The notes beneath the pieces are model-generated. The model searched no databases and was not told the origin of the DNA. It saw nothing but the letters and a program-made list of their open reading frames with translations. Shown in pieces: positions 34,330 to 43,427 of a stretch of 64,000 nt of DNA; the stretch's first letter is position 1, and every line of letters begins with the position of its first letter. This DNA is from Lwoffella lincolnii. Its GTDB lineage: Bacteria; Pseudomonadota; Gammaproteobacteria; Pseudomonadales; Moraxellaceae. The stretch lies in contig NZ_MUYT01000001.1 of the NCBI RefSeq assembly GCF_002014765.1, positions 1 through 64,000 of the forward strand, written 5' to 3'. The position numbers and the translations under genes are program-made.

Positions 34330-34818
34330 ACACATTTTCCTAAAATAACAGATTTATGATAGCTGCTGGCCATGTTTAAAGATAAACAAACCTAAGCAGA
34401 GCAAACGCTCGAATGAACCCCCAACTAATGGGCCATACGTCAAAATCTGAAACTAAAGGATAATGATAGATATGATAAGTGGCAAAGAGTTAAGTTGGCA
34501 CTGTCAAACCTGACAAAATACGATAAGTAGCGATTTAAAACGATATTGCGATATTGATGACTTCTTTCTAGCAAGGACATTATAAACTTATTTGATATGG
34601 TTGCAAGCACTATTTACCCATCATTGAAAAAAAAAGATGGCTTTGCCCTGTGATGAATGCCAATATCCGTTATAATTGTTGCTTGTTCAGTCATCTTGTT
34701 TTTTTAGTCATCATGTCCATGTCCACAGCAGTCTGAACACTTAATGCACAATCAATTAAAGTATAATCAATTAAAATGCAACGAATTCAACCACAATCAA
34801 TTAAAGCATAACGAACCG
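34330..34818. other. Long divergent region between the cold-shock gene and ubiA
   Basis: No gene is supported. A long 5' leader is usual for cold-shock mRNAs and probably fills the left part. A TATAAT at 34671-34676 may serve ubiA. The last 75 bases are degenerate CAATTAAA-type repeats (34744-34815) that stay open in frame with ubiA but look like slippage product. Confidence 0.4.
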
Positions 34819-35733
34819 ATGAATTATCGACAAAAATTGCTTGCTTATGTTCAACTCACTCGTTTTGATAGACCTGTTGGGATTGAGCTTTTATTATGGC
34901 CAACCCTGTGGGCGGTGTTGTTTGCAGGTATGTCAGCAGGGCAAGACCGTGGCATGATGGCAGGAATGCCAAGCTTTAAGGTGGTGCTGATTTATGCGTT
35001 GGGGGCAACATTGATGCGTGCGGCAGGCTGTGCCATCAATGATTTTGCTGACCGTAAGGTAGATGGGCATGTGTGGCGTACCAAAAACCGCCCATTGGCA
35101 GATGGTCGGTTGTCAGGCAAAGAAGCGGTGGGGGCATTTTTGTTGTTGTCGCTGATGAGTGCTGGGCTGTTGTTATTTTTACCGCTTCAGGTGTTTTATT
35201 GGTCGCTGGTGGCTGTGGCATTGGCGTTTGTGTATCCGTTTATGAAGCGGTTTACGCACATGCCACAAGTGGTTTTGGCAGCAGCATTTGGCTGGGCGAT
35301 TCCGATGGCATATGTGGCGGTGCTTGGGCGTACTGATGTGTGGTGCTGGTTGTTGTTTGGTGCTTATATGTGCTGGACGGTGGCGTATGATACGCAGTAT
35401 GCGATGGCAGATAGGGACGATGACCTAAAGATTGGGGTTAAATCAACCGCCATTTTGTTTGGACGGCATGATGTGCTTATGATTGCGGTGTTACAAACGC
35501 TGTTCTTACTGGCGTTGGCTGTGGTGTTTTGGCATTATTTTGCCCCAACACCGCTTGGTCTGTTGCCTGTGTTTGGCTTGAGTGTGGCGGCGATGATGTT
35601 TGTTAAGCAAGATGTGGCGTGTGCCAGCCGAGAGCCATCTGCTTGTTTTGAAGCGTTTTTACATAATGTTTGGGTGGGACGCTATGTGTTTGCCTTGGTG
35701 TTGGCAAGCGTTTTATGGGTTAATTTTATCTAA
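34819..35733 (+). CDS. ubiA: 4-hydroxybenzoate polyprenyltransferase
   Basis: Membrane prenyltransferase of ubiquinone synthesis. The N-terminal pattern LLAYVQLTRFDRPVGIELLL is typical. The two Asp motifs are NDFADRKVD (with TKNRPLADGRLSGKEA after it) and DTQYAMADRDDDLKIGVKST. About eight or nine membrane helices. I prefer the ATG at 34819 (304 residues). The open frame to 34744 adds a repeat-like segment (HNQLKYNQLK) that no relative is likely to share. Neither start has a clear ribosome binding site. Confidence 0.92.
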   Translation: MNYRQKLLAYVQLTRFDRPVGIELLLWPTLWAVLFAGMSAGQDRGMMAGMPSFKVVLIYALGATLMRAAGCAINDFADRKVDGHVWRTKNRPLADGRLSGKEAVGAFLLLSLMSAGLLLFLPLQVFYWSLVAVALAFVYPFMKRFTHMPQVVLAAAFGWAIPMAYVAVLGRTDVWCWLLFGAYMCWTVAYDTQYAMADRDDDLKIGVKSTAILFGRHDVLMIAVLQTLFLLALAVVFWHYFAPTPLGLLPVFGLSVAAMMFVKQDVACASREPSACFEAFLHNVWVGRYVFALVLASVLWVNFI

Positions 35734-35803
35734 ATAGCGATGGCGGTATCTAAATAACCACCGTTTTAATGGTCATTTTACATTTTAATAACAAGGAGAA
35801 TCT

Positions 35804-36661
35804 ATGATGGCTGATGTCGTACTTGATGGTAAAGCACTTGCCAAACAGATTGAAAGGGAACTAAGTGAGCAGGTGCAAGCGTTAATAGACAGCACGGGAC
35901 GCATGCCGATTTTGGCAACCATCTTAGTCGGTGATGATCCTGCATCTGCCACTTATGTGCGTATGAAAGGCAATGCTTGTCAGCGAGTGGGCATGAAGTC
36001 GTTGCGAGTGCAAATGCCAGAACAAACCACCACCGAACAGCTTTTGGCAAAAATACAAACGCTTAATGACAATCCAGATGTGCATGGTATTTTGTTGCAA
36101 CATCCTGTGCCAAGTCAAATTGATGAGCGGGCATGTTTTGACGCCATTGATTTAAAAAAAGATGTCGATGGGGTAACTTGTTTGGGTTTTGGACGCATGA
36201 GCATGGGTGAGCCAGCGTTTGGCTCTTGTACGCCACAAGGCATTATCCATTTGCTTAAGCACCATAAGATTGATATGGCTGGTAAACATGCGGTTGTGGT
36301 CGGTCGCAGTGCCATTTTGGGTAAGCCGATGGCAATGATGTTGCTTAACGAAAATTGTACGGTAACCATTTGTCATTCAAAAACTGCTGATTTGGCGAGT
36401 CATGTCAAGCAAGCAGACATCTTAGTCGGTGCTGTGGGCGTACCAGAGCTGATTAAAAAAGAGTGGATAAAACAGGGTGCTGTGGTGGTGGATGCAGGTT
36501 TTCACCCAACCGATGATGGTGGTGTGGGTGATATTGAGCTTGATGGCATTGAGAAGATTGCCAGTGCTTACACCCCTGTGCCTGGTGGCGTAGGACCGAT
36601 GACCATCAACACCTTGATACGTCAGACGCTGGCAGCGGCAAAAGAAGCACAAACGTCATAG
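35804..36661 (+). CDS. folD: Bifunctional methylenetetrahydrofolate dehydrogenase/cyclohydrolase
   Basis: Interconverts 5,10-methylene-THF and 10-formyl-THF using NADP, supplying PurN with its formyl donor. Motifs are LVGDDPASATYVRMKGNACQ (catalytic Lys), GILLQHPVPSQID, KDVDGVTCLGFGRM, FGSCTPQGIIHLL, VVVGRSAILGKPMAMMLL and TPVPGGVGPMTINTLI. The start is ATG at 35804 or the next codon, both after AGGAG. It converges with corA and overlaps its end by 6 bases. Confidence 0.96.
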   Translation: MMADVVLDGKALAKQIERELSEQVQALIDSTGRMPILATILVGDDPASATYVRMKGNACQRVGMKSLRVQMPEQTTTEQLLAKIQTLNDNPDVHGILLQHPVPSQIDERACFDAIDLKKDVDGVTCLGFGRMSMGEPAFGSCTPQGIIHLLKHHKIDMAGKHAVVVGRSAILGKPMAMMLLNENCTVTICHSKTADLASHVKQADILVGAVGVPELIKKEWIKQGAVVVDAGFHPTDDGGVGDIELDGIEKIASAYTPVPGGVGPMTINTLIRQTLAAAKEAQTS

Positions 36662-38155
36662 CCAGCCGATTTTTTTAAATCGATAATATAAGGTTACGCA
36701 GATGCTGATAATGACAGCTAAAATCACAAAGTAGCTGTATTGCCAATGTAATTCTGGCATGTTGTCAAAGTTCATGCCATAGATGCCTGCAATGGCGGTG
36801 GGGACAGCCAGTACCGCCGCCCATGCTGCCAGCTTCCGAACCACATCGTTTTGTCCCATGGTAACCACCGCCATATAGGTATCCATGGCGACGCTGAGCA
36901 TTTCGTTTAGCCCATTAACCGCATCTAAGGCTTGTACCAGATGGTCATTGACATCTCGAAAGTAGGGTTTGGCGGAGCTTGGAAAAAATGAAATCAGCTC
37001 ATTTCTTTTGTGATTGATAAAAAAGTTACAAATGTCTTGTACAGGTAAAATCACCGCCCGCATGTGTACCAGTTGGGACTTTAGCTCATATAAACTTCGT
37101 AAGGTGGATTTGCTAAACTCAGCAGAAAAAATGGCGTGTTCTTGCTCTCGTAAATACCGCCCCATACGGTCAGTAACGGGCAAATAATTATCCACGATAA
37201 AGTCTAAAATGGCGTGCATGACAAAGATAGGGCCAAGACGCAGTTTGTCAGGACGGCGTTGATAATGTTCACGCACAGGGGCATAGCTGTTAGATGGGCC
37301 TGTGCGAATGGTGATGATGAAGTTTTTACCCATAAACATGGCTGTTTTGCCATAGCGGATATGGTTGTCTTCTAGCTTGGCGGTTTGCACCACCACAAAT
37401 AAGGTGTCATTGCCATAGCTTTCGATTTTGGCTCGCTGATGGTCAGCGACGGCATCTTCTAATGCCAACTCATGCAAATCAAAGGATTCTTGCATTTGTT
37501 TTAGGGTCTGTAAGCTTGGTTCGTATAATCCCAGCCAAACAAATTGATTGTTGTGAGTTAGGATTTTGCTGACTTCTTCGATGCTCACTTCATGCAGCTG
37601 TTCACCTGTCTTACGAGAATAAACATGGCAGTTAATCACTTCTTGGTGAGAGAACTCTTCGACATCTTCAAAACGATCCGCATCGGGGTCGTATATGGTC
37701 ATGATTTCTAAGGTGTCTTCTTCACTGTCGGCATCGCCATAGATAAAGCTGTCATTGCTATAGTCGTGTGGTAAGTCTTGGGACTCTGTATTATCATCAT
37801 GGTCATGATGGTGGTCATGGGCATTGATGGGAATGCAGGTGTTTGTAGAGATGTTGATGCCATTGTCGGTATTGTTCACATGATTGGTATTGTCAGCATC
37901 ATCTGTGTTGTCGTTCTTGTCAATTGTGTTGGCACGATAACTGACATCAGGCTCATCACCAAGGTTGTCAAGGTGCATGGCATCAAAAACAGCTTGCTTG
38001 GCATCTGCCGTGTCCCCATTTTCCCCATTATTCCCATTTTCCATCTGTGTTGTCTGCCCGTCCAAGTCATCTGAGTTGGGCAATGGGGTGGTGGCAGAGC
38101 GGTCATGATGTGATGGCTCTGTTGCGTTTGGACGATTTGGAGGGTTCGGTTGCAT
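36656..38155 (-). CDS. corA: CorA-type magnesium/divalent cation channel with long N-terminal extension
   Basis: CorA-family transporter with two C-terminal membrane helices and the signature YGMNFDNMPELHWQYS between them. The family domain begins near residue 165-180 (INCHVYSRKTGEQLHEVSIE). The preceding part of about 150 residues is unusual low-complexity sequence rich in Asp, Asn, Thr and His, including HDHHHDHDD. Such an acidic, His-rich tail could bind metal, but this is inference. CorA proteins are usually about 320-370 residues; this one is 499. The lower start cannot be excluded. Confidence 0.9.
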   Translation of the reverse strand: MQPNPPNRPNATEPSHHDRSATTPLPNSDDLDGQTTQMENGNNGENGDTADAKQAVFDAMHLDNLGDEPDVSYRANTIDKNDNTDDADNTNHVNNTDNGINISTNTCIPINAHDHHHDHDDNTESQDLPHDYSNDSFIYGDADSEEDTLEIMTIYDPDADRFEDVEEFSHQEVINCHVYSRKTGEQLHEVSIEEVSKILTHNNQFVWLGLYEPSLQTLKQMQESFDLHELALEDAVADHQRAKIESYGNDTLFVVVQTAKLEDNHIRYGKTAMFMGKNFIITIRTGPSNSYAPVREHYQRRPDKLRLGPIFVMHAILDFIVDNYLPVTDRMGRYLREQEHAIFSAEFSKSTLRSLYELKSQLVHMRAVILPVQDICNFFINHKRNELISFFPSSAKPYFRDVNDHLVQALDAVNGLNEMLSVAMDTYMAVVTMGQNDVVRKLAAWAAVLAVPTAIAGIYGMNFDNMPELHWQYSYFVILAVIISICVTLYYRFKKIGWL

Positions 38156-38237
38156 AAGCGTTGTCAGTTAGTAAGCAAAAACTGTCCTATGATAACCTTT
38201 GGAACAGTAAAGTCAAACTGACACCTGTGCTAAAAAG

Positions 38238-39569
38238 CTAAAAAGTGCTTTTTGACGTGAGCAGAGACAATTCACATAATCTTTTGGTTGGGAATAATAC
38301 CTTAAAGGTTGAGCCTTGTCCTTCGGCCGATTCGATTGTCAAAGTGGCATCATGTTGATACAAAATGTGCTTAACAATCGCAAGTCCAAGTCCTGTTCCA
38401 CCCGTGGCACGACTGCGACCACTGTCTACTCGATAAAAGCGTTCGGTCAGGCGTTCGATGTGTTCAGGGGCGATGCCAATGCCATTATCAGATATGGCAA
38501 ACAAGCAACCTTCACTCACCTGTGTCCAAGCAATGGCAATCTCACCACCTTTTGGCGTGTATTTAATGGCATTGGTTACTAAGTTTAGTAAAGCACTGGT
38601 CAAATACATCTCTGACCCCATGATATTCAGTTGTGAATCTAAATGTAAGTCAATAAAATGCCTGTATTCTTTATTATATGCTTGAGCGTCATCAAAAAGT
38701 TGCATCAACAGCTGTGGCATATTGACGCACTTGACTTCAAAAGCTTCTTCATTCTCTAGCCGAGACAGCATTAATAGGTCATTGATGATGCTGTTCATGC
38801 GTCTGGTTTGCTGACCCATTAGGCTAAATCCACGTTGCCACTTTGGGTTCATGTCTGGCTGATCAGAAAATGTCTCGATATAGCCCATTAACACCGTCAA
38901 AGGGGTGCGTAACTCATGCGAGACATTCGCAACAAAGTCCTTACGCATCTGTTCTAGATGCTGTAGGCGAGTTACGTCATAGACAATCAGCAGTTTTTCT
39001 TCACCAAAAAAAGTCAGCTCACATTGTAAGTAGCGTTGTGAATCTCGCCAAGATTGCAAGCGAATGCCATCATTGGGTGAAATGGCATCTTGATAATATT
39101 GGGTAAATTCAGGTGATGTGATGACTTCAAACACATGCCGTCCATGGTCGGTGGCGTGTAGGTTTAAAAGCTGATTTGCTGAATTGTTCCACCATTCTAA
39201 CCTATCATGTTTGTCCAAGATAATCACCGAATCTTGTAAAGCACTCAGTGAGCGGCGGATTTTTTTGACCAGTCCCATCATGCGTTGATGTGTCAGTTGC
39301 TCTTGTAAGCGACTTTGGTACAACTGATGGGCCACATAGCTAAGACCGCCAGATAGTTTGGGTGGTTCTTGTAAAGTGGCTTGGTTAATCCAATGCAAAA
39401 ACCGTCGCATCGTTATCATACGAAAGGTAGCATATCCCAACAATCCCATGGTCATGCCCCAAGGCATGCTGGTAATCAGCCAACCCAAAACAGCCCCCAG
39501 CATCAGGACAAGTGTTAGCCAGCGAAAATCTGCCCAAAAAAGAAGGCTGTTGTGTCGTTTGTTTGGCAT
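38238..39569 (-). CDS. phoR: Phosphate regulon sensor kinase
   Basis: Membrane histidine kinase partner of PhoB. Two N-terminal hydrophobic segments (about 15-33 and 36-55), a PAS domain (LQDSVIILDKHDRLEWWNNS), the H-box DFVANVSHELRTPL with His218, then N, G1 and G2 boxes (LLNLVTNAIKYTPKGG, ISDNGIGIAPEHIE, GRSRATGGTGLGLAIVKHIL). The length of 443 residues fits. It lies 30 bases after phoB and would share its Pho-box promoter. Confidence 0.94.
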   Translation of the reverse strand: MPNKRHNSLLFWADFRWLTLVLMLGAVLGWLITSMPWGMTMGLLGYATFRMITMRRFLHWINQATLQEPPKLSGGLSYVAHQLYQSRLQEQLTHQRMMGLVKKIRRSLSALQDSVIILDKHDRLEWWNNSANQLLNLHATDHGRHVFEVITSPEFTQYYQDAISPNDGIRLQSWRDSQRYLQCELTFFGEEKLLIVYDVTRLQHLEQMRKDFVANVSHELRTPLTVLMGYIETFSDQPDMNPKWQRGFSLMGQQTRRMNSIINDLLMLSRLENEEAFEVKCVNMPQLLMQLFDDAQAYNKEYRHFIDLHLDSQLNIMGSEMYLTSALLNLVTNAIKYTPKGGEIAIAWTQVSEGCLFAISDNGIGIAPEHIERLTERFYRVDSGRSRATGGTGLGLAIVKHILYQHDATLTIESAEGQGSTFKVLFPTKRLCELSLLTSKSTF

Positions 39570-39599
39570 TTGTTCATTGGTGATTGTTATTCATTGGAG

Positions 39600-40301
39600 T
39601 CATTCATTGATTTGAGTCGAAAATCGATAACCTGTGCCACGCACCGTTTGGATAAACTCAGCATAATCATAAGGGTCAAGCACCTTACGCAAACGGCGGA
39701 TATGCACATCAATGGTTCGGTCTTCGACATAGACATTACCACCCCACACTTGGTCAAGTAGCTGTGTGCGAGTATAAGCCCGCTCAGGGTGGCTCATAAA
39801 AAACGCCAATAACCGATATTCGGTAGGGCCGATGTCCAAAAGTTTGCCATCAGCGGTAACACGTTGGCTGATAGGGTCAAGGCGTAAGCCCACATGTTCA
39901 ATGGATTTATCACCAGATAGGGCGTTTGAGCGTCTTAGCACCGCTTTAATGCGAGAAACCAATTCACGAGTAGAGAATGGCTTGGTGATATAGTCGTCTG
40001 CACCTGCATCTAGCCCTTGCACCTTATTATCTTCTTCACCTTTGGCGGTTAACATGATGATTGGTGTTTCAAAGAGCATCTCATCTTTTTTGAGCAAACG
40101 ACACAAATCAATCCCTGATTGATTGCCCATCAGCATCCAATCTAATAACAGTAAATCAGGTCGATGGTCAACCACTTGTTGATATGCTTGTGGCACATCT
40201 TCAGCTTGTAAACAGTGGAAGCCTGCCATTTCTAAAGTAGTAACAATCATCTCTTGGATGGCAGGTTCATCTTCCACAACTAAAATCGTCTCATTTGGCA
40301 T
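39600..40301 (-). CDS. phoB: Phosphate regulon response regulator
   Basis: OmpR-type regulator activated at low phosphate. The receiver domain has the acidic patch EDE (10-12), Asp54 (LLLDWML) and the Lys in TKPFS. The C-terminal winged helix shows GPTEYRLLAFFMSHPERAYT, QLLDQVWGGNVYVEDRTID and VHIRRLRKVL. The length of 233 residues is normal. Two 11-base direct repeats matching a Pho box lie upstream. Confidence 0.96.
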   Translation of the reverse strand: MPNETILVVEDEPAIQEMIVTTLEMAGFHCLQAEDVPQAYQQVVDHRPDLLLLDWMLMGNQSGIDLCRLLKKDEMLFETPIIMLTAKGEEDNKVQGLDAGADDYITKPFSTRELVSRIKAVLRRSNALSGDKSIEHVGLRLDPISQRVTADGKLLDIGPTEYRLLAFFMSHPERAYTRTQLLDQVWGGNVYVEDRTIDVHIRRLRKVLDPYDYAEFIQTVRGTGYRFSTQINE

Positions 40302-40338
40302 GAATAAAGCAACCGTGAGTCAATGACAGTATTTGAAA

Positions 40339-40360
40339 TATGACGGTTTTATGACGGTTT
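40339..40360 (-). promoter_or_regulatory. Pho box upstream of phoB
   Basis: On the minus strand the repeats read AAACCGTCATA twice in tandem (11-base period), close to the CTGTCATA-x4 Pho-box pattern. A further CTGTCAT lies at 40323-40329. The box is 38 bases upstream of the phoB start codon, with a TACTGT -10-like hexamer in between. It implies autoregulation of phoBR. Confidence 0.7.
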
Positions 40361-40391
40361 TATAAAAACGTAACAAAACCATCTGTTTAAC

Positions 40392-41183
40392 CTAAACGGA
40401 GCGAGCCACATCTGCTTGTAATGCCATGGGTAAGTCTAACACGTCAAGTCCTTTTAATCGCCACTGTTCAATGGTTTGCGGACGAGCCACCACCAATGCT
40501 TCAAATGTTAAGTCATCATCAGCACAAGGCATCACATTGACCACCGTGATGCCATCAACCAACGCCTCTCCTGCCATGGGTAAAGCAGTGGCATCTGTTT
40601 GCAAGGTGTGATAATCACCTGCCACTCGATGCAGATGGGCCTTAGGAGCTGATTTAAAGTATAAGCGGGCAATGACTTCTTGCCCAAGATAACAGCCCTT
40701 GTCATAGTCTACCCCACCACGCTGATGCAGTCTAAGCTCTTGTGGTTGAAACTGATTGCTTGTTGCTTGGGTAATCCAATAATTACCAGTGGCGATACTG
40801 GCAGTCATCCAAGCAGTGGCATCAGCATTATCTTCATGGTTGCTAAAGGTCGGTTCTTCACCCATCACGCAAGGAAAAATGGGCTTAGGATTGCTTAGCG
40901 TTACTTGAGAAAAAACAGCGTACTTTTTAACGTGTGAGATAAAAGATTCGGCACAATCGGCACTGATGACCACATCATAGCACTTGCCAGCATCATCTGC
41001 ATATTTTTTTATCCAAAGACCAAAAGCAATGCGTCCTTTTAGGTTGCTAATGGCAGTTGGCACATAACTTAATCCAAGCTTATTGACGTTGATGGTCAGT
41101 TGACCTTGCAAAAACTGGCTGACATCATTGCCTTGTAAGGTGATGTGCGAAAATTGTGCAAGCTGATTGTTAGAATTGGGCAT
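40392..41183 (-). CDS. ygfZ: tRNA-modifying / Fe-S repair protein YgfZ family
   Basis: Folate-binding GcvT-like protein that helps maintain certain Fe-S enzymes such as MiaB. The hallmark is KGCYLGQEVIARLYFKSAPK, with HITLQGNDVSQFLQGQLTIN at the start. The length of 263 residues is shorter than E. coli YgfZ (326) but within the family. It lies about 90 bases upstream of phoB on the same strand. Confidence 0.88.
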   Translation of the reverse strand: MPNSNNQLAQFSHITLQGNDVSQFLQGQLTINVNKLGLSYVPTAISNLKGRIAFGLWIKKYADDAGKCYDVVISADCAESFISHVKKYAVFSQVTLSNPKPIFPCVMGEEPTFSNHEDNADATAWMTASIATGNYWITQATSNQFQPQELRLHQRGGVDYDKGCYLGQEVIARLYFKSAPKAHLHRVAGDYHTLQTDATALPMAGEALVDGITVVNVMPCADDDLTFEALVVARPQTIEQWRLKGLDVLDLPMALQADVARSV

Positions 41184-41456
41184 GTTGGTTCTCTTTGGGG
41201 TGGGGTGGTTATTATTTAAGACGGTTATTTAAGACGGTTATTCTGGTGATTGTGTTTGTGTTGACTTTAACAGATTTCGCTTATGAAGTGAATGCCATAT
41301 GGTGATGTGTGAATGAATGGCGATGTGTGAGTCGATGATGATGTCATATGGTCATGGATTATGACTAAAAATCCTAATTTTAGTTTAACTTAAAAACCAT
41401 TCAACCATTAGCAAATACTCTAACCAATGTTATAATTAGAATGTTATGGTTCATCA

Positions 41457-43427
41457 ATGTCATCATTGACCAATTTTACCCAACCCAAAAGTACCCAGCT
41501 AAAAAATCAAAGTGTGTTTATGCGTTCATCATCTGCACCGCCATCATCTGTCTTGCTGTCATTGTTAATTAATCAAGTGCCAGCCAATCAAGCCAAAATA
41601 CCACAGACAAAGGCATGTCAGCTGTTGGTTTTTTTGATGGTGGTGAGTTGCTTTGTGCTTGGTTTGTCTGTGGTGAGCTTATTAACTGCTCAAACGGCTG
41701 TGGCTGCCACGCCAACCATGCCAACAACCGTACCAACCACGACCAGCTCCCCATTGGCTGATGGTGGCGAAGAGCGTGAAGCCCAAATCAACACAACGCC
41801 TGACCCTTTTGGGCGAGAAACACCACGTGGCACTGTACTGGGATTACTTCGAGCATTGACTGATGATGAGCCACTGCTTGCCAGTAATTATATGAACTTA
41901 AGTCCTGCTGATAACGCCCCTGTAACGGTACGTAAGTTCAAAAAAGCTTTAGATACGGGTGGACGGTTGGACACAGATTTGCAAATCAGCAATTTACCTG
42001 AGGGCAATGTCCACGATAACCTGCCTGCTCATCGTGATCACGTTGGCTTTATTCGTGTCGAAGATGGACAAGTGCCACTGATAGTTGAGCGAGTACAGAC
42101 ACAGACGGCATCACCATACTGGAAGTTTTCTAAAGATACCATTGATGCCATCAACACACAGGTCAATACCCATAAGATGACTTGGGTAGAGCGCTATACC
42201 ATTGATGCGTTAAAGGGCAAAAAAATTCTCAATCTTGACCTTGCAGACATCATGGCGGTAGTGCTATTGGTACTCAGCTGTTTTATGGTCATGTATGTGC
42301 TGGTATGGCTGTTGTATTTACTGGTTAATTTTGTTTATCCCAGAGTCAGAAACCGCCCGTTACCCATCAATGGCAAAGTGATTTTACCGTTTTCGGTGGT
42401 GTTGACATCGCTGATGTTGACCGAAATTATGTTACTGGCTGGCGTGTCGGTAACGGTGCGAGAGCCAGTCAATCGTTTTAGCGAAATTTTGGCATTGATG
42501 GCGGTTAGTTGGCTGTTGCTTCGGGTGATTGATGCGGTGTTTGGCAGTGCCGAACGCATCAGTTATAAGCGTAACTATGTTGAGCGATTAGCGATTATCG
42601 GTCTGTTACGCAAAATGGCAAAAGTGTTGCTATTTATCTTTGCTGCCATCATTATCTTTGGTAATTTGGGTTTTGATTTGACTGGTGGTATTGCTGCTCT
42701 TGGGGTGGGTGGTTTGGCATTGGCATTGGGGGCGCAAAAGACGGTAGAAAATTTGGTCGGTAGTTTGGTGGTGGTGGCCGACCGCCCCATTCGAGTCGGT
42801 GATTATTGTCGTTTTGGCAGTCTTGAAGGGACGGTGATAGATATTGGCATTCGCTCAACTCGCATTCGTACTTTAACTCGCACCATTGTTACCGTGCCTA
42901 ATGGTGACTTTTCATCAATGATGATTGAGAACTACGCTGCTCGTGATATGTTCCGTTTTTATCATAAGCTGTTTATCAAACGCTCAGCAGAGCCTAGGAT
43001 ATTAAAGGAACTGATTTATGACCTTGAGCAATTTTTACGCAATCATGAACTCACCAATCAAGAATGGAATCAAGTCTATCTGATTGAGTTGCGTCAAGAT
43101 TGCTATGTCATCGAATTACAAGCTTACATTCATGCCAGTGGCATTGTTGAGTTTTATGAAAAACAGACCACGGTGCTGTTAGATATTCTAAATAAAGTGG
43201 CAGAGTATGATGTTGAACACGCCTTGCCAACACAGCAGTTGCTGCTGAATACTGATCATGGCATGTCTGAGTCATCACCCGTTCCAAAAACCTACCCAAA
43301 TCAACCCAGCGTAAGGACAAAAAATGACCATACCCAACGTCAATCATCTCACAACACCGATGCCATTCACAGTACCAATACCAAAGGTGCGTTATCTGAC
43401 CCAAGCGGACTATCAACCAACCCATGA
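41457..43427 (+). CDS. MscS-family mechanosensitive channel with periplasmic N-domain
   Basis: Osmotic-release channel. A signal-like hydrophobic segment near residues 58-84 ends in TAQTAVAA, then a periplasmic region of about 170 residues, helices from about residue 265, and the MscS pore and beta domain: DLTGGIAALGVGGLALALGA, ENLVGSLVVVADRPIRVGDY, GTVIDIGIRSTRIRT and TVPNGDFSSMMIENYAARD. The length of 656 residues matches the long MscK/YbiO-like class. The tail is Ser/Thr/Asn-rich, and its last 104 bases overlap the start of lipB. Confidence 0.88.
   Translation: MSSLTNFTQPKSTQLKNQSVFMRSSSAPPSSVLLSLLINQVPANQAKIPQTKACQLLVFLMVVSCFVLGLSVVSLLTAQTAVAATPTMPTTVPTTTSSPLADGGEEREAQINTTPDPFGRETPRGTVLGLLRALTDDEPLLASNYMNLSPADNAPVTVRKFKKALDTGGRLDTDLQISNLPEGNVHDNLPAHRDHVGFIRVEDGQVPLIVERVQTQTASPYWKFSKDTIDAINTQVNTHKMTWVERYTIDALKGKKILNLDLADIMAVVLLVLSCFMVMYVLVWLLYLLVNFVYPRVRNRPLPINGKVILPFSVVLTSLMLTEIMLLAGVSVTVREPVNRFSEILALMAVSWLLLRVIDAVFGSAERISYKRNYVERLAIIGLLRKMAKVLLFIFAAIIIFGNLGFDLTGGIAALGVGGLALALGAQKTVENLVGSLVVVADRPIRVGDYCRFGSLEGTVIDIGIRSTRIRTLTRTIVTVPNGDFSSMMIENYAARDMFRFYHKLFIKRSAEPRILKELIYDLEQFLRNHELTNQEWNQVYLIELRQDCYVIELQAYIHASGIVEFYEKQTTVLLDILNKVAEYDVEHALPTQQLLLNTDHGMSESSPVPKTYPNQPSVRTKNDHTQRQSSHNTDAIHSTNTKGALSDPSGLSTNP

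Noticed and set aside
34459..34482. GATAATGATAG...GATAAG considered as a Fur box
   Set aside because: Only the left half matches the Fur consensus, and no iron gene is adjacent.
34744..34818. Longer ubiA start with 25 extra residues
   Set aside because: The extension is built of HNQLK/YNQLK-type repeats and the conserved protein begins at the internal ATG.
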